Below, one piece after another: positions 1 to 8,437 of a stretch of 64,000 nt of DNA. Each line of letters starts with the position of its first letter. Within the stretch, counting starts at the first letter, position 1. This DNA is from Limimaricola cinnabarinus (lineage in GTDB: Bacteria; Pseudomonadota; Alphaproteobacteria; Rhodobacterales; Rhodobacteraceae), in contig NZ_KZ304956.1 of NCBI RefSeq assembly GCF_002723615.1, positions 62,001 through 126,000 on the forward strand, written 5' to 3'. The notes under the pieces were generated by a model that made no database searches, had not been told where the DNA came from, and worked only from the letters and a program-made list of their open reading frames with translations. A program made the position numbers and the translations under genes.

Positions 1-328
1 TGACCGGGATGCCCTCGTTGAAGGCGGCGTCCACGGCCGGGCCGATGGCCTGCGTGTCCTGCGCGAGGATGATCAGCGCATCGACACCCTGCGCGATCAG
101 GCTCTCGACATCCGAAAGCTGCTTGGAGGAGGACGATTGCGCGTCCGCCGAGACATATTCCGCGCCGGCCTCTTCGAGCGCCGCCTTGATCGCGGCCTCG
201 TCGGTCTTCCAGCGCTCCTCCTGGAAGTTGGACCAGCTGACGCCGACGGTCAGCCCCTCGTCCTGGGCGAAGGCGGTCGTGCTGAAGCCTGCCGTCAGGG
301 CGACGGCGGCCAGAATTGCGTTGCGCAT
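1..328 (-). CDS. xylF: D-xylose-type ABC transporter periplasmic binding protein (N-terminal part only)
   Basis: Only the first 109 codons lie in the window; the gene runs off the left edge. The start at 328 is preceded by a GGAGG ribosome site. The first ~21 residues form a Sec signal peptide ending in a TAFAQ-like cleavage site. The mature start ([16 protein letters not shown]...) resembles the XylF/periplasmic-binding-protein-4 fold, where an ERW-x-x-D motif and a later GVDALII segment line the sugar pocket. The protein would bind a pentose in the periplasm and deliver it to an ABC permease. It is divergent from a ROK-family regulator, the usual arrangement for xylose uptake in this group. 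The substrate is inferred from the N-terminus alone, so another aldose is possible. Confidence 0.75.
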   Translation of the reverse strand, partial: MRNAILAAVALTAGFSTTAFAQDEGLTVGVSWSNFQEERWKTDEAAIKAALEEAGAEYVSADAQSSSSKQLSDVESLIAQGVDALIILAQDTQAIGPAVDAAFNEGIPV

Positions 329-421
329 GTATTTCCTCCCTAACATGGCTCCCGTCCCACCGGGATGCCGGCCCCATGAGAAGCCGGTTGCCCGGCACAA
401 TGCCACAATTACTTTTTCTGT

Positions 422-435
422 CAAAATATATTTTG
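422..435. promoter_or_regulatory. Perfect 14-bp palindrome between xylF-like and ROK genes
   Basis: CAAAATATATTTTG is a perfect inverted repeat in the AT-rich centre of the 214-bp divergent intergenic region (329-542). ROK/XylR regulators commonly bind AT-rich palindromes beside the transporter they control, so this is a candidate operator for the adjacent ROK protein. The role is inferred from position and symmetry only. Confidence 0.4.
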
Positions 436-542
436 CCATGAAGGCCGAAGTATCGGTAACAATCGGCGTCGAGCGGCAGGGGAGCGGGATATTTCGCCGC
501 GATCCGGCTGACGCCGCCGATAGATAATTCGGGGACTGAACT

Positions 543-1808
543 ATGACAGGCTCGCCTGAGGCCGATCCGGCCGGATCCGTGACCGCCCCGCCACAGGGGG
601 TCGGCCCGCTGCTGCCCGGCGCCCAGCGCGAGGTGCGGCCATTGCGCCAGCAGATCCTCGAACATGTCCGCGCCCAGGGCCGCGTCGCCCGTGCCGAGAT
701 CAGCCGCGCGCTCGGGATCAGCGCAGGCTCGGTCACCACGCTGACCTCGGAGCTCATCGCCATGGGGCTGCTGCGCGAGGTCGAGAACGTCAGCCCCGCC
801 ACCACCACGCGCGGGCGGCCCCGCGTCGCGCTCGAACTCGTGGCCGAAGGGCGGCTGGTCATCGGGATCAAGATCTCCGATGAACGCAACACCGCCGTGC
901 TGGTCGATTTCGCGGGCACGATCCTCGCCGATGCCGCCCGCCCCGCCCCGCCGATGCGGCGCTCGCTCGACCAGACCTGCGACGAGATCGGCGCGCTGAT
1001 CGAGGCGGTGCTGACCCGGGCGGGCCGGGCGCGGGAAGAGCTGCTCGCCGTCGGCGTCGGCCTGTCGGGCATGGTCGACCACGAAACAGGCACGGTGCTG
1101 TGGTCGCCGCATCTGGGCCCCGACATGCCGCTCGGCCCCGAGGCCAGCCGCCGCTTCGGCCTGCCGGTGATCATCGACAACGACGCCAACATGCTGACCC
1201 TGGCCGAGCTGTGGTTCGGCGCCGGGCGCGAACGGTCGGATTTCGCGGTGGTCACCATCGAGCACGGGCTCGGCATGGGGCTCGTCATCGACAACCGCCT
1301 CTATCGCGGCGAACGCAGCATGGGGCTGGAGCTCGGCCACACCAAGGTCCAGCTCGACGGCGCGCTGTGCCGCTGCGGCAAGCGCGGCTGCCTCGAAGCC
1401 TATGTCGCCGATTACGCGCTGGCGCGCGAGGCGGCGACCGCGCTGGCCCGCGCGCCGCAAAGCCCGCAGGTCATGCTCGATGCGCTCTATGCCGAGGCCA
1501 AGGCGGGCAACCGCGCGGCCCGCTCGATCTTCGACCGCGCGGGCCGCTACCTCGCGCTCGGCCTGTCCAACGTGATCCAGATCTTCGACCCCGAACTGAT
1601 CATCCTGTCGGGCGAACGGATGCGCTACGACTATCTCTATGCCGAGGAGGTGCTGGCGGAAATGAGCGCGCTGACCCTCGTCGAGGGGCGCATGCCCGCC
1701 CGGGTCGAGATCCACGCCTGGGGCGATCTCGTCTGGGCCCGCGGGGCAAGCGCGCTGGCGCTGGCCGCCGTGACCGGGACGGTGCTCGCCGGGGCGCGGG
1801 CGGCATGA
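543..1808 (+). CDS. ROK-family transcriptional regulator (XylR/NagC-like)
   Basis: The 421-residue protein has an N-terminal winged helix-turn-helix (about residues 35-85, [20 protein letters not shown]) followed by a ROK sugar-kinase-like domain. The ROK zinc motif is intact (CRCGKRGC, after LELGHTK), and a DNDAN segment marks the sugar site. This is the repressor type that senses a free sugar and controls its uptake operon. It is divergent from the xylose-type binding protein, so pentose control is the likely role. Its stop overlaps the start of the next gene (ATGA), implying translational coupling. Start chosen at ATG 543, with GGGG about 10 nt upstream. Confidence 0.85.
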   Translation: MTGSPEADPAGSVTAPPQGVGPLLPGAQREVRPLRQQILEHVRAQGRVARAEISRALGISAGSVTTLTSELIAMGLLREVENVSPATTTRGRPRVALELVAEGRLVIGIKISDERNTAVLVDFAGTILADAARPAPPMRRSLDQTCDEIGALIEAVLTRAGRAREELLAVGVGLSGMVDHETGTVLWSPHLGPDMPLGPEASRRFGLPVIIDNDANMLTLAELWFGAGRERSDFAVVTIEHGLGMGLVIDNRLYRGERSMGLELGHTKVQLDGALCRCGKRGCLEAYVADYALAREAATALARAPQSPQVMLDALYAEAKAGNRAARSIFDRAGRYLALGLSNVIQIFDPELIILSGERMRYDYLYAEEVLAEMSALTLVEGRMPARVEIHAWGDLVWARGASALALAAVTGTVLAGARAA

Positions 1809-3379
1809 GCGCGCCCGACCGGCAGGCGCGGCGCATGGCGCGGCCCGGGGGATTTGCGTATTTTCGGAAAGATGAAACGGCAGGCGCGCTGCTGTGCCTC
1901 GCGGCCCTTCTCGCCGCCGGGGGCGTGGTGGCCGAGCCGCGCTTCGAAGACCGCTCCGCCACGCTCGGCGCGCATAAATACACCGGCGGCTGGACCCATT
2001 TCGTCGGCGGCGGCGTCGCCGTCATGGATTGCGACGGCGATGCCCGGCCCGACATCTTCGCCGCCGGCGGCGAGAGCCCGGCCCGGCTGTGGCGCAACCG
2101 CGGGGAGTTCGATTTCGCGCCCGTGCCCCTGCCCGATCTCACCGGCGTCACCGGCGCCTATCCGATCGACGCCGATGCCGATGGCCACCCCGATCTCTTC
2201 GTCTTGCGCGCCGGGCCGAACCGGCTCCTGCGCGGCCTCGGCGATTGCCGCTTCGAGGAGGCGACCGGGGCGATGGGCCTGCCCCCGGGCGACGCATGGA
2301 GCACCGCCTTCACCGCATGGTGGGAGGATGACGGGCGGCCCGTCATGGCGGTCGGCAATTACGTCGACCGCGACGATCCCGAGGGCCCCTTCGAGGCTTG
2401 CGATGACAACGCGATACTGCGGCCCACCGATGAAGGCTGGCGGGCCGAGACCCTCGCTCCCGGCTTCTGCGCGCTCTCCATGCTGGCGGCGCGCGATGCG
2501 CGCGGGCAGGCCGCGCTGCGCATCTCCAACGACCGGCACTACTATGTGCGCGGCGGGCATGAGCAGATGTGGGATATTGCCGAGCGGCGATTTTTGTCCG
2601 AAGCCGATGGCTGGCCCACCGTCGCGCTCTGGGGCATGGGCATCGCCAGCCGCGATCTCGACGGCGACGGGCGCGACGAGGTGATGCTCACCTCCATGGG
2701 CGACCAGCTTTTGCAACTGGCGCAACCCGATGGCTCCTATACCGCCGCCCCCTTCTCCATCGGCTCCTACGCGCAGCGTCCGCATCTGGGCGATGATGGC
2801 CGCCCCTCGACCGGCTGGCACGCCGAGTTCGGCGATATCGACAATGACGGGCGCGCCGATCTCTTCATCGCCAAGGGCAATGTCGACCAGATGCCGACCA
2901 ATGCCATGCGCGACCCCAACAACCTGCTGATGCAGCGGCCCGACGGCACCTTCGCCGAAGCCTCCATCGCAGCCGGGATTGCCACCACCGAACGCGCGCG
3001 CGGCGCGGCGCTCGCGGATTTCGACGGCGACGGGCGGCTCGACCTCGTCGTCGTCAACCGCCGCGCAGCCATCGAGCTGTGGCGCAACGTGAGCCGAGGC
3101 ACCGGCCACTGGCTCGGCCTCGACCTTGCCCAGCCGGGCGGCAACCGCGACGCCATCGGCGCGGTGGTGACCATCGAGACCGAAGCCGGGCGGCAGGTGC
3201 TGCAGCGAAGCATCGGCGGCGGCCATGCGGGCGGACGGCTCGGGCCGATCCATGTCGGGCTGGGGGCGGCGACGCGCGCCCGTGTCACCGTCGAATGGCC
3301 CGACGGCACGCGCACCGGGCCTCATCAGGTCGAGGCCGACCGCATCGTCACGCTCGACCGCGCCGCCCTGCCCGGCTGA
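1805..3379 (+). CDS. CRTAC1-like FG-GAP/VCBS repeat protein, probably exported
   Basis: The 524-residue protein starts at the ATG overlapping the ROK stop. A hydrophobic stretch near residues 27-43 (ETAGALLCLAALLAAGG) looks like a signal peptide; an internal start at about residue 11 would make this more canonical. At least five calcium-binding FG-GAP/VCBS loops are visible (DCDGDARPD, DADADGHPD, DLDGDGRDE, DIDNDGRAD, DFDGDGRLD), which predict a beta-propeller. A C-terminal ASPIC/UnbV-type segment (GxVTIETEAGRQ... VEWPDGTRT) completes the CRTAC1 architecture. Such proteins are secreted or surface-bound with mostly unknown ligands. The overlap with the sugar regulator suggests co-expression, but the link to xylose is not obvious. 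Confidence 0.75.
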   Translation: MSAPDRQARRMARPGGFAYFRKDETAGALLCLAALLAAGGVVAEPRFEDRSATLGAHKYTGGWTHFVGGGVAVMDCDGDARPDIFAAGGESPARLWRNRGEFDFAPVPLPDLTGVTGAYPIDADADGHPDLFVLRAGPNRLLRGLGDCRFEEATGAMGLPPGDAWSTAFTAWWEDDGRPVMAVGNYVDRDDPEGPFEACDDNAILRPTDEGWRAETLAPGFCALSMLAARDARGQAALRISNDRHYYVRGGHEQMWDIAERRFLSEADGWPTVALWGMGIASRDLDGDGRDEVMLTSMGDQLLQLAQPDGSYTAAPFSIGSYAQRPHLGDDGRPSTGWHAEFGDIDNDGRADLFIAKGNVDQMPTNAMRDPNNLLMQRPDGTFAEASIAAGIATTERARGAALADFDGDGRLDLVVVNRRAAIELWRNVSRGTGHWLGLDLAQPGGNRDAIGAVVTIETEAGRQVLQRSIGGGHAGGRLGPIHVGLGAATRARVTVEWPDGTRTGPHQVEADRIVTLDRAALPG

Positions 3380-3416
3380 TCTTGCCCCTGCCGACCCCGG
3401 CGCTAGGCTCGGTCGC

Positions 3417-4169
3417 ATGAGCACACGCAGCTACGCCATCGGCGACATCCACGGCCACCCCGAAAAGCTTCGGGCGGCGCATGACCTCATCGCCGCCGAC
3501 CGCATCCGCGAAGGCGACGCGACGAGCCCGGTGATCCATCTGGGCGACCTGACCGATCGCGGCCCCGACAGCCGGGGCGTGATCGAGATCCTGATCGACG
3601 GGATCGGGAACGGCGCGCCCTGGATCGTCATCCTCGGCAATCACGACCGGATGTTCCGCAACTTTCTCGACGATCCCGACTGGCACGATCCTTGCCTGCG
3701 CGAGGATCTGGGCTGGCTCAACCCACGCCTGGGCGGCGACACCACGCTGGAAAGCTACGGCGTCGCCCCGGTCGAGGGGCGCGACCTCTACGAGGTGCAC
3801 CGCGAGGCCGTGGAGAAGGTGCCGCGCGCGCATCGCGATTTCCTCGCCGCGCTGCCGCTGTTTCACGCCCGGGGCGAGGCGCTCTTCGTCCATGCCGGGC
3901 TGCGCCCCGGCGTGGCGCTGAGCGCCCAGACCGAGGACGACCTCGTCTGGATCCGCAAGGGCTGGCTCGAAGACACGCGCGACCACGGCCCGCTCGTGGT
4001 GCATGGCCACACCGCGCTGGAGCGCCCGCGCCATTTCGGCAACCGCGTCGATCTCGACGGCGGCGCGGCCTATGGCCGCCCGCTCGCCGCGGCGGTGATC
4101 GAGGGGCGCGAGATCTGGCTGCTGACGCCCGAAGGGCGCGTGCCGCTGCGCCCCGAACCGGACGCCTAG
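3417..4169 (+). CDS. Metallophosphoesterase (serine/threonine phosphatase-like)
   Basis: The 250-residue protein carries the calcineurin-like metallophosphoesterase motifs in order: GDIHGH at residues 8-13, GDLTDRGPDS, GNHD and a C-terminal VHGHT. These supply the two-metal site of PPP-type phosphatases (PrpA/ApaH-like). Bacterial members act in the cytoplasm on phosphoproteins or nucleotide substrates; the substrate cannot be read here. The longer upstream frame is not needed, because the conserved domain begins at this start. The stop codon shares the CTAG tetranucleotide with the stop of the convergent Rid gene. Confidence 0.85.
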   Translation: MSTRSYAIGDIHGHPEKLRAAHDLIAADRIREGDATSPVIHLGDLTDRGPDSRGVIEILIDGIGNGAPWIVILGNHDRMFRNFLDDPDWHDPCLREDLGWLNPRLGGDTTLESYGVAPVEGRDLYEVHREAVEKVPRAHRDFLAALPLFHARGEALFVHAGLRPGVALSAQTEDDLVWIRKGWLEDTRDHGPLVVHGHTALERPRHFGNRVDLDGGAAYGRPLAAAVIEGREIWLLTPEGRVPLRPEPDA

Positions 4170-4564
4170 CGCGGGATCGCCGCCGTCGCCTCGATCTCCA
4201 CCAGCGCCTCGTCCTCGACCAGCCCGGCGACGATGACCATCGTCATCGCCGGGAAGTTGCGGCCCAGAACCCGGCGGTAAGCCTGCCCGACCTCCCTCTG
4301 CCGCGCCAGATACTCGGCCTTGTCGATCACGAACCATGTCAGCCGGGTGATGTGCTCCGGCCCGCCGCCCGCCGCCTCGATGATGGCGAGGATATTGCGC
4401 AGCGCCTGCTCCATCTGGCCGATGAAATCATGGCTTTCGAACACCTGTTCCGCGGTCCAGCCGATCTGGCCGCCGATGAAGAGATGCCCCTCGGGCGTCA
4501 TCACGCCATTGGCATAACCCTTGGCCGGGGCCCAGCCCTCGGGGTGGATGATCTCATGAGCCAT
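4166..4564 (-). CDS. Rid (YjgF/YER057c/UK114) family protein lacking the catalytic arginine
   Basis: The 132-residue protein is a typical single-domain Rid protein (family length about 125-135). RidA enzymes hydrolyse reactive enamine/imine intermediates and rely on an Arg in an FPARS motif. Here the aligned stretch reads FPAMT (Met107), while the downstream VEIEA acid motif is kept, so this belongs to a divergent Rid subgroup whose chemistry may differ. The start at 4564 follows a GGAGG site and overlaps the end of the thioesterase gene by 11 nt. It is the last gene of the anthranilate operon. Its retention there may relate to the enamine made by the 2-aminobenzoyl-CoA monooxygenase/reductase (inference). 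Confidence 0.8.
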   Translation of the reverse strand: MAHEIIHPEGWAPAKGYANGVMTPEGHLFIGGQIGWTAEQVFESHDFIGQMEQALRNILAIIEAAGGGPEHITRLTWFVIDKAEYLARQREVGQAYRRVLGRNFPAMTMVIVAGLVEDEALVEIEATAAIPR

Positions 4565-5009
4565 GCGGGGGCCCTCCTTCGGTCGTTGATGCATCGCCCG
4601 CGCGGGCGATCTCGGTCTCGATGGCGCGGCGCAGCGGTTCGGGCCAGCCCACCGGGCGGCCCGTCGCCTGCGCGACATGAACGAGGGTGAAATCGGCCTG
4701 CAGCCGCGTCTCTCCCTCGCTGGTAATTCCGATCTTGAGATCGAGGCTGGAGCGCCCGAGCCGCACGGGCCGGAGCGTCAGCGTCAGCCTGTCCTCGATC
4801 CGGCTCGGCGCGCTGAAGCGCACCTCGCAGCGCGCCGTCGGCACGGCATGGCCGCCGGTGACGTGGATCGCGCCGAAGCTGTGGCCGAGCCGCGCGTCGA
4901 ACCAGTCCTCGATGCAGGCGTTCAGCATCTCGAAATAGCGCGGGTAGAAGACGATCCCCGCCGGGTCGCAATGCTCGAACCGCACCTTGCGCGTGGTGGT
5001 GAAGGACAT
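4554..5009 (-). CDS. 4-hydroxybenzoyl-CoA thioesterase-type acyl-CoA thioesterase
   Basis: The 151-residue hot-dog-fold protein has the 4HBT catalytic signature FEHCDPAGIVFYPRYFEM near residues 11-28, where the Asp is the catalytic residue. Such enzymes hydrolyse aryl-CoA esters and often accompany aromatic CoA pathways, where they recycle CoA from trapped intermediates. The start at 5009 lies one base from the stop of the upstream ABC ATPase gene. Its operon position suggests 2-aminobenzoyl-CoA or a related ester as substrate, which is inference. Confidence 0.8.
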   Translation of the reverse strand: MSFTTTRKVRFEHCDPAGIVFYPRYFEMLNACIEDWFDARLGHSFGAIHVTGGHAVPTARCEVRFSAPSRIEDRLTLTLRPVRLGRSSLDLKIGITSEGETRLQADFTLVHVAQATGRPVGWPEPLRRAIETEIARAGDASTTEGGPPHGS

Positions 5010-5010
5010 C

Positions 5011-5700
5011 TCAAACTCCGAGGTAACGCTGCGCGAGATCGCCCGAAAGCGCCGCGGGGGCCCCGTGCCAGACATCGCGCCCGCGCTCCAGAACGACGCA
5101 GTCATCGGCCACCGTCGCCAGTTCGCGCAGCGACTTGTCCACCACGAGAATCGACTGACCGCGCGCCTTGAGTTCGCGGATCGCGGCCCAGATCTCGGCC
5201 CGCACCACGGGGGCGAGCCCCTCGGTCGCCTCGTCGAGGATCAAAAGCCGCGGGTTGGTCATCAGCGCGCGGCCGATCACCAGCATCTGCTGCTCGCCGC
5301 CCGAAAGCGTCTCGGCCCGCTGGCCCGCGCGCTCGGCAAGGCGCGGGAACAGCTCGCAGACCTTCTCGAAGCTCCACTCCCCCTTGCGCGCGGCGGCCAT
5401 CAGGTTCTCGCGCACCGTGAGCCCCGCGAAGGCGCGCCGCCCCTCGGGCACCAGCCCCAGCCCCAGCCGTGCCGCCTTGTGCGACGGGAGCCGCCCGAGG
5501 TCGCGGCCCGCGAAGGAGATGCGCCCGGCCTTCGCCGCCATCATCCGGGTGATGCAGGCGATGGTCGTGGTCTTGCCCATGCCGTTGCGGCCCATCAGCG
5601 CCAGCGCCTGCCCCTCCTCGACCCTGAGCGACACGCCGAACAGCGCCTGGCTCGCGCCATAGGCCGCGTGCAGATCCTCGACTTCCAGAAGCGCGCTCAT
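5011..5700 (-). CDS. livF: LivF-type branched-chain/aromatic substrate ABC transporter ATPase
   Basis: The 229-residue ATPase has Walker A GRNGMGKTT, the ABC signature LSGGEQQ and Walker B LLILDEATEGLAP, the form typical of LivF. It pairs with the adjacent LivG-like ATPase to power import through the LivH/LivM permeases. HAAT-family transporters of this type carry branched-chain amino acids but are also found in aromatic acid operons. Placement among anthranilate genes favours an aromatic substrate (inference). Its start overlaps the LivG stop by 4 nt. Confidence 0.88.
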   Translation of the reverse strand: MSALLEVEDLHAAYGASQALFGVSLRVEEGQALALMGRNGMGKTTTIACITRMMAAKAGRISFAGRDLGRLPSHKAARLGLGLVPEGRRAFAGLTVRENLMAAARKGEWSFEKVCELFPRLAERAGQRAETLSGGEQQMLVIGRALMTNPRLLILDEATEGLAPVVRAEIWAAIRELKARGQSILVVDKSLRELATVADDCVVLERGRDVWHGAPAALSGDLAQRYLGV

Positions 5701-6446
5701 GCCTCCTCCCCCAGATAGACCCGCTGCACCTCCCGGTCGGTCCGGATCTCGTCCGGCGTGCCGGTGGCGATGACGCGGCCGTAAACCAGCACCGAGACCC
5801 GGTCCGAAAGCCGGAACACCGCGTCCATGTCGTGCTCCACCAGCAGGATCGGCGCGCGGTGGCGCAAAGCGTCGAGCAGGTCGCCCAGCGCGGTCGCCCC
5901 TTCCGTCCCCATCCCCGCCATCGGCTCGTCGAGCAGGAACAAGGCGGGGCGAAGCGCCAGCGCCATCGCGATCTCCAGCTTGCGCCGCTCGCCATGCGCC
6001 AGCTCCGCCGCGGGAACTGTCTCGCGCCCCGAAAGCCCCGCCTGCGCGATACAGTCGCGCGCGGTCTCCAGAAGCCCCGCATCGCGCATCACGGGGCGGA
6101 AGAAGCGGAACGTGGCGCCCGACGCGCCTTGGGCGGCGAGCACGACGTTCTGCAACACGCTGAACTCGGGCGCGACCGAGGAGACCTGGAAGCTGCGCGC
6201 CATGCCCATGCGCGCGCGTCCCGCCGCATCGATGCCCGAAAGCGAGCGCCCGCGCAGCCGCACCTCGCCCGCATCGGGCGCGATCTCGCCCGAGATCTGC
6301 TTGATCAGCGTCGATTTGCCCGCGCCGTTCGGCCCGATCAGCGCGTGGATCTCGCCCGGCCGCAGGTCGAGCGTCACGTCGTCGGTCGCCTTCAATGCGC
6401 CGAAGCTCTTGGACAGGCCGCGAATGTCGAGGATCGGATCAGCCAT
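5697..6446 (-). CDS. livG: LivG-type ABC transporter ATPase
   Basis: The 249-residue ATPase has Walker A GPNGAGKST, a LAHGERR signature variant common in LivG, and Walker B LFLLDEPMAGM. The start at 6446 was chosen because MADPILDIRGL begins the conserved domain and overlaps the LivM stop; the longer frame upstream is only LivM read in another frame. It forms the second ATPase of the HAAT importer. Confidence 0.88.
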   Translation of the reverse strand: MADPILDIRGLSKSFGALKATDDVTLDLRPGEIHALIGPNGAGKSTLIKQISGEIAPDAGEVRLRGRSLSGIDAAGRARMGMARSFQVSSVAPEFSVLQNVVLAAQGASGATFRFFRPVMRDAGLLETARDCIAQAGLSGRETVPAAELAHGERRKLEIAMALALRPALFLLDEPMAGMGTEGATALGDLLDALRHRAPILLVEHDMDAVFRLSDRVSVLVYGRVIATGTPDEIRTDREVQRVYLGEEA

Positions 6447-7467
6447 GGCGCTTGCCCCCCGCGAGAAAGCCGATGACGCCGCCGCGCGCGAACAGCACAA
6501 CACCGAGCAGCAGCAGCCCGAAGAAGAACTGCCAGTGATCGCTCACGCCCCCCAGAAGATGTTCGAGCGCGATGTAGAGCCCGGCGCCCGCCAGCGGCGC
6601 AAACAGCCGCCCCGTGCCGCCGAGGATCAGGAAGACCAGCAGCTCGCCCGAGAGGTGCCATGACAGCATCGACGGGCTGACGAAGCGGTTGAGATCGGCG
6701 TAAAGCGCACCCGCGAGCGCGGTGATCGCGCCCGAGATGACGAAGGCCACCAGCAGCACGCCGCCCGGACGGATGCCCACCGCCATGAGCCGCTGCCGGT
6801 TCTGCCGTGCCGCCTGAAGCGCGAGGCCGAAGCGCGAATGCGCCAGCATGGCGATCAGCCCCAGCACCGCGAAGAGCACCGCGCAGACGAGGCCGAAGAA
6901 CTGCACCGGGTCGAGCGTGTTCAGCCCCGGAAAGCCGTTGCGCACGTAGATCGGCAGCCCGTCCTCGCCGCCATAGGCGGGCCAGGAGATGGCGAAGTAG
7001 AAGATCATCTGCCCGAAGGCGAGCGTGATCATGATGAAATAGACGCCCGTGGTCCTGAGCGACAGCGCCCCGATCATGAGCGCGGCCAGCGCGCCGATGA
7101 GCATGGCGGTGATCCAGATCACCGGCATCGAGGTGGTGCCCTCGTAGACGAAGGGCCATTCGAACATCGCCGTGTAGTTCAGCGCGTGATGCGCGAGGAT
7201 GCCGGCGGTGTAGCCGCCCAGCCCGAAATAGGCGGCGTGGCCGAAGGAGACGAGCCCGCCGAAACCCAGAACGAGGTTGAGCCCGGCCCCCGCGATGGCG
7301 AGGATCGCGACCTTGGTCGCCAGCGTCACGAGAAAGGTCTCGCCCATCGCCCAGGCCCCGAGGCCGAAGCCCAACAGCCCCAGCGCCAGCGCCGCGTTGA
7401 CGATCTGCGCGCGGTTCATGCGCCCTCCCCGCCCCTCGGGCATCGCTGTCATTTCCGCCGCGCTCAT
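6439..7467 (-). CDS. livM: LivM-type ABC transporter permease
   Basis: The 342-residue protein is a multi-spanning inner-membrane permease with the LivM hallmark GLNLVLGFGGLVSFGHAAYF and about 8-10 hydrophobic segments. The start at 7467 overlaps the LivH stop (ATGA); an internal ATG at 7419 (MNRAQIVNAAL) would remove a poorly conserved 16-residue leader and is a plausible alternative. It forms the channel with LivH. Confidence 0.87.
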   Translation of the reverse strand: MSAAEMTAMPEGRGGRMNRAQIVNAALALGLLGFGLGAWAMGETFLVTLATKVAILAIAGAGLNLVLGFGGLVSFGHAAYFGLGGYTAGILAHHALNYTAMFEWPFVYEGTTSMPVIWITAMLIGALAALMIGALSLRTTGVYFIMITLAFGQMIFYFAISWPAYGGEDGLPIYVRNGFPGLNTLDPVQFFGLVCAVLFAVLGLIAMLAHSRFGLALQAARQNRQRLMAVGIRPGGVLLVAFVISGAITALAGALYADLNRFVSPSMLSWHLSGELLVFLILGGTGRLFAPLAGAGLYIALEHLLGGVSDHWQFFFGLLLLGVVLFARGGVIGFLAGGKRHG

Positions 7468-8384
7468 GCCCGCGCCCCGAACAGCCCGCCGGGCTTCACG
7501 ATCAGCACCAGCGCCATCAGGATGTAGATCGCCATCGAGGCCAGCGCCGCGCCGACGCTCGTGGCCGCCGAGGTCTCCATGAAGAGATCGAAGAGCGAGG
7601 GCAGCAGCACCCGCCCCATCGTGTCGGTGAGCCCCACCAGCAGCGCGCCGACGAGCGCGCCCTTGATCGAGCCGATGCCGCCGATGACGATCACCACGAA
7701 GGCGAGGATCAGCACCGGCTCGCCCATGCCGACCTGCACCGACTGGATCGTGCCGACCAGCGCGCCGGCCATGCCCGCCAGCGCCGCGCCGAGCGCGAAG
7801 ACCAGCGTGTAGAGCCGGCGGATGTCGACGCCGAGCGCCGCGATCATCTCGCGGTCGGCCTCGCCCGCGCGGACCTGCACGCCGATCCGCGTCTTGCCGA
7901 TCAGCAGGAACAGCCCGACGGCGACGAGAAGCCCCGCGCCGATGATGGCGAGGCGGAACAGCGAATAGCGGATGCCGCCCGGCAGGGTGACGCTGCCCGA
8001 CAGCGCGTCGGGCACGTTGAGATAGAGCGGGAAGGAGCCGTAGAGCCAGCGCGTGCCTTCCGAGAAGATGAGGATGAGCGCGAAGGTGGCGAGCACCTGG
8101 TCGAGATGGTCGCGCCGGTAGAGCCTGCGGATCACCGCGATCTCGACGATCGCGCCCGCCGCCGCCGCCGCCGCGATCGAGGCGGCGAGGCCGAGCCAGA
8201 AGGAGCCGGTCGCCGCCGCCACGCCCGCGCAGGCGAATGCGCCGACCATGTAGAGCGAGCCATGCGCGAGGTTGATCAGCCCCATGACGCCGAAAACGAG
8301 CGTCAGCCCGGCGGCCATGAGAAACAGCATCAGCCCGGACTGGAGCCCGTTCAGAAGCTGTTCGATCAGCAGGATCATCGACAT
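7464..8384 (-). CDS. livH: LivH-type ABC transporter permease
   Basis: The 306-residue permease has the LivH motif GLTLVFGVMGLINLAHGSLYM near the N-terminus and repeated hydrophobic helices. It is the partner of LivM. The start ATG at 8384 lies 53 nt after the binding-protein gene, so the importer genes are in the standard K-H-M-G-F order. Confidence 0.88.
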   Translation of the reverse strand: MSMILLIEQLLNGLQSGLMLFLMAAGLTLVFGVMGLINLAHGSLYMVGAFACAGVAAATGSFWLGLAASIAAAAAAGAIVEIAVIRRLYRRDHLDQVLATFALILIFSEGTRWLYGSFPLYLNVPDALSGSVTLPGGIRYSLFRLAIIGAGLLVAVGLFLLIGKTRIGVQVRAGEADREMIAALGVDIRRLYTLVFALGAALAGMAGALVGTIQSVQVGMGEPVLILAFVVIVIGGIGSIKGALVGALLVGLTDTMGRVLLPSLFDLFMETSAATSVGAALASMAIYILMALVLIVKPGGLFGARA

Positions 8385-8437
8385 CGGCGGCGCCTCTCAA
8401 TGGGGGTGCGGCGGGCGCGAAGGCCCGCCGCCGCGGA

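Noticed and set aside
1637-3424. A 595-codon minus-strand frame opposite the FG-GAP gene
   Set aside because: The FG-GAP calcium loops on the + strand are unmistakable; the reverse frame has no motif.
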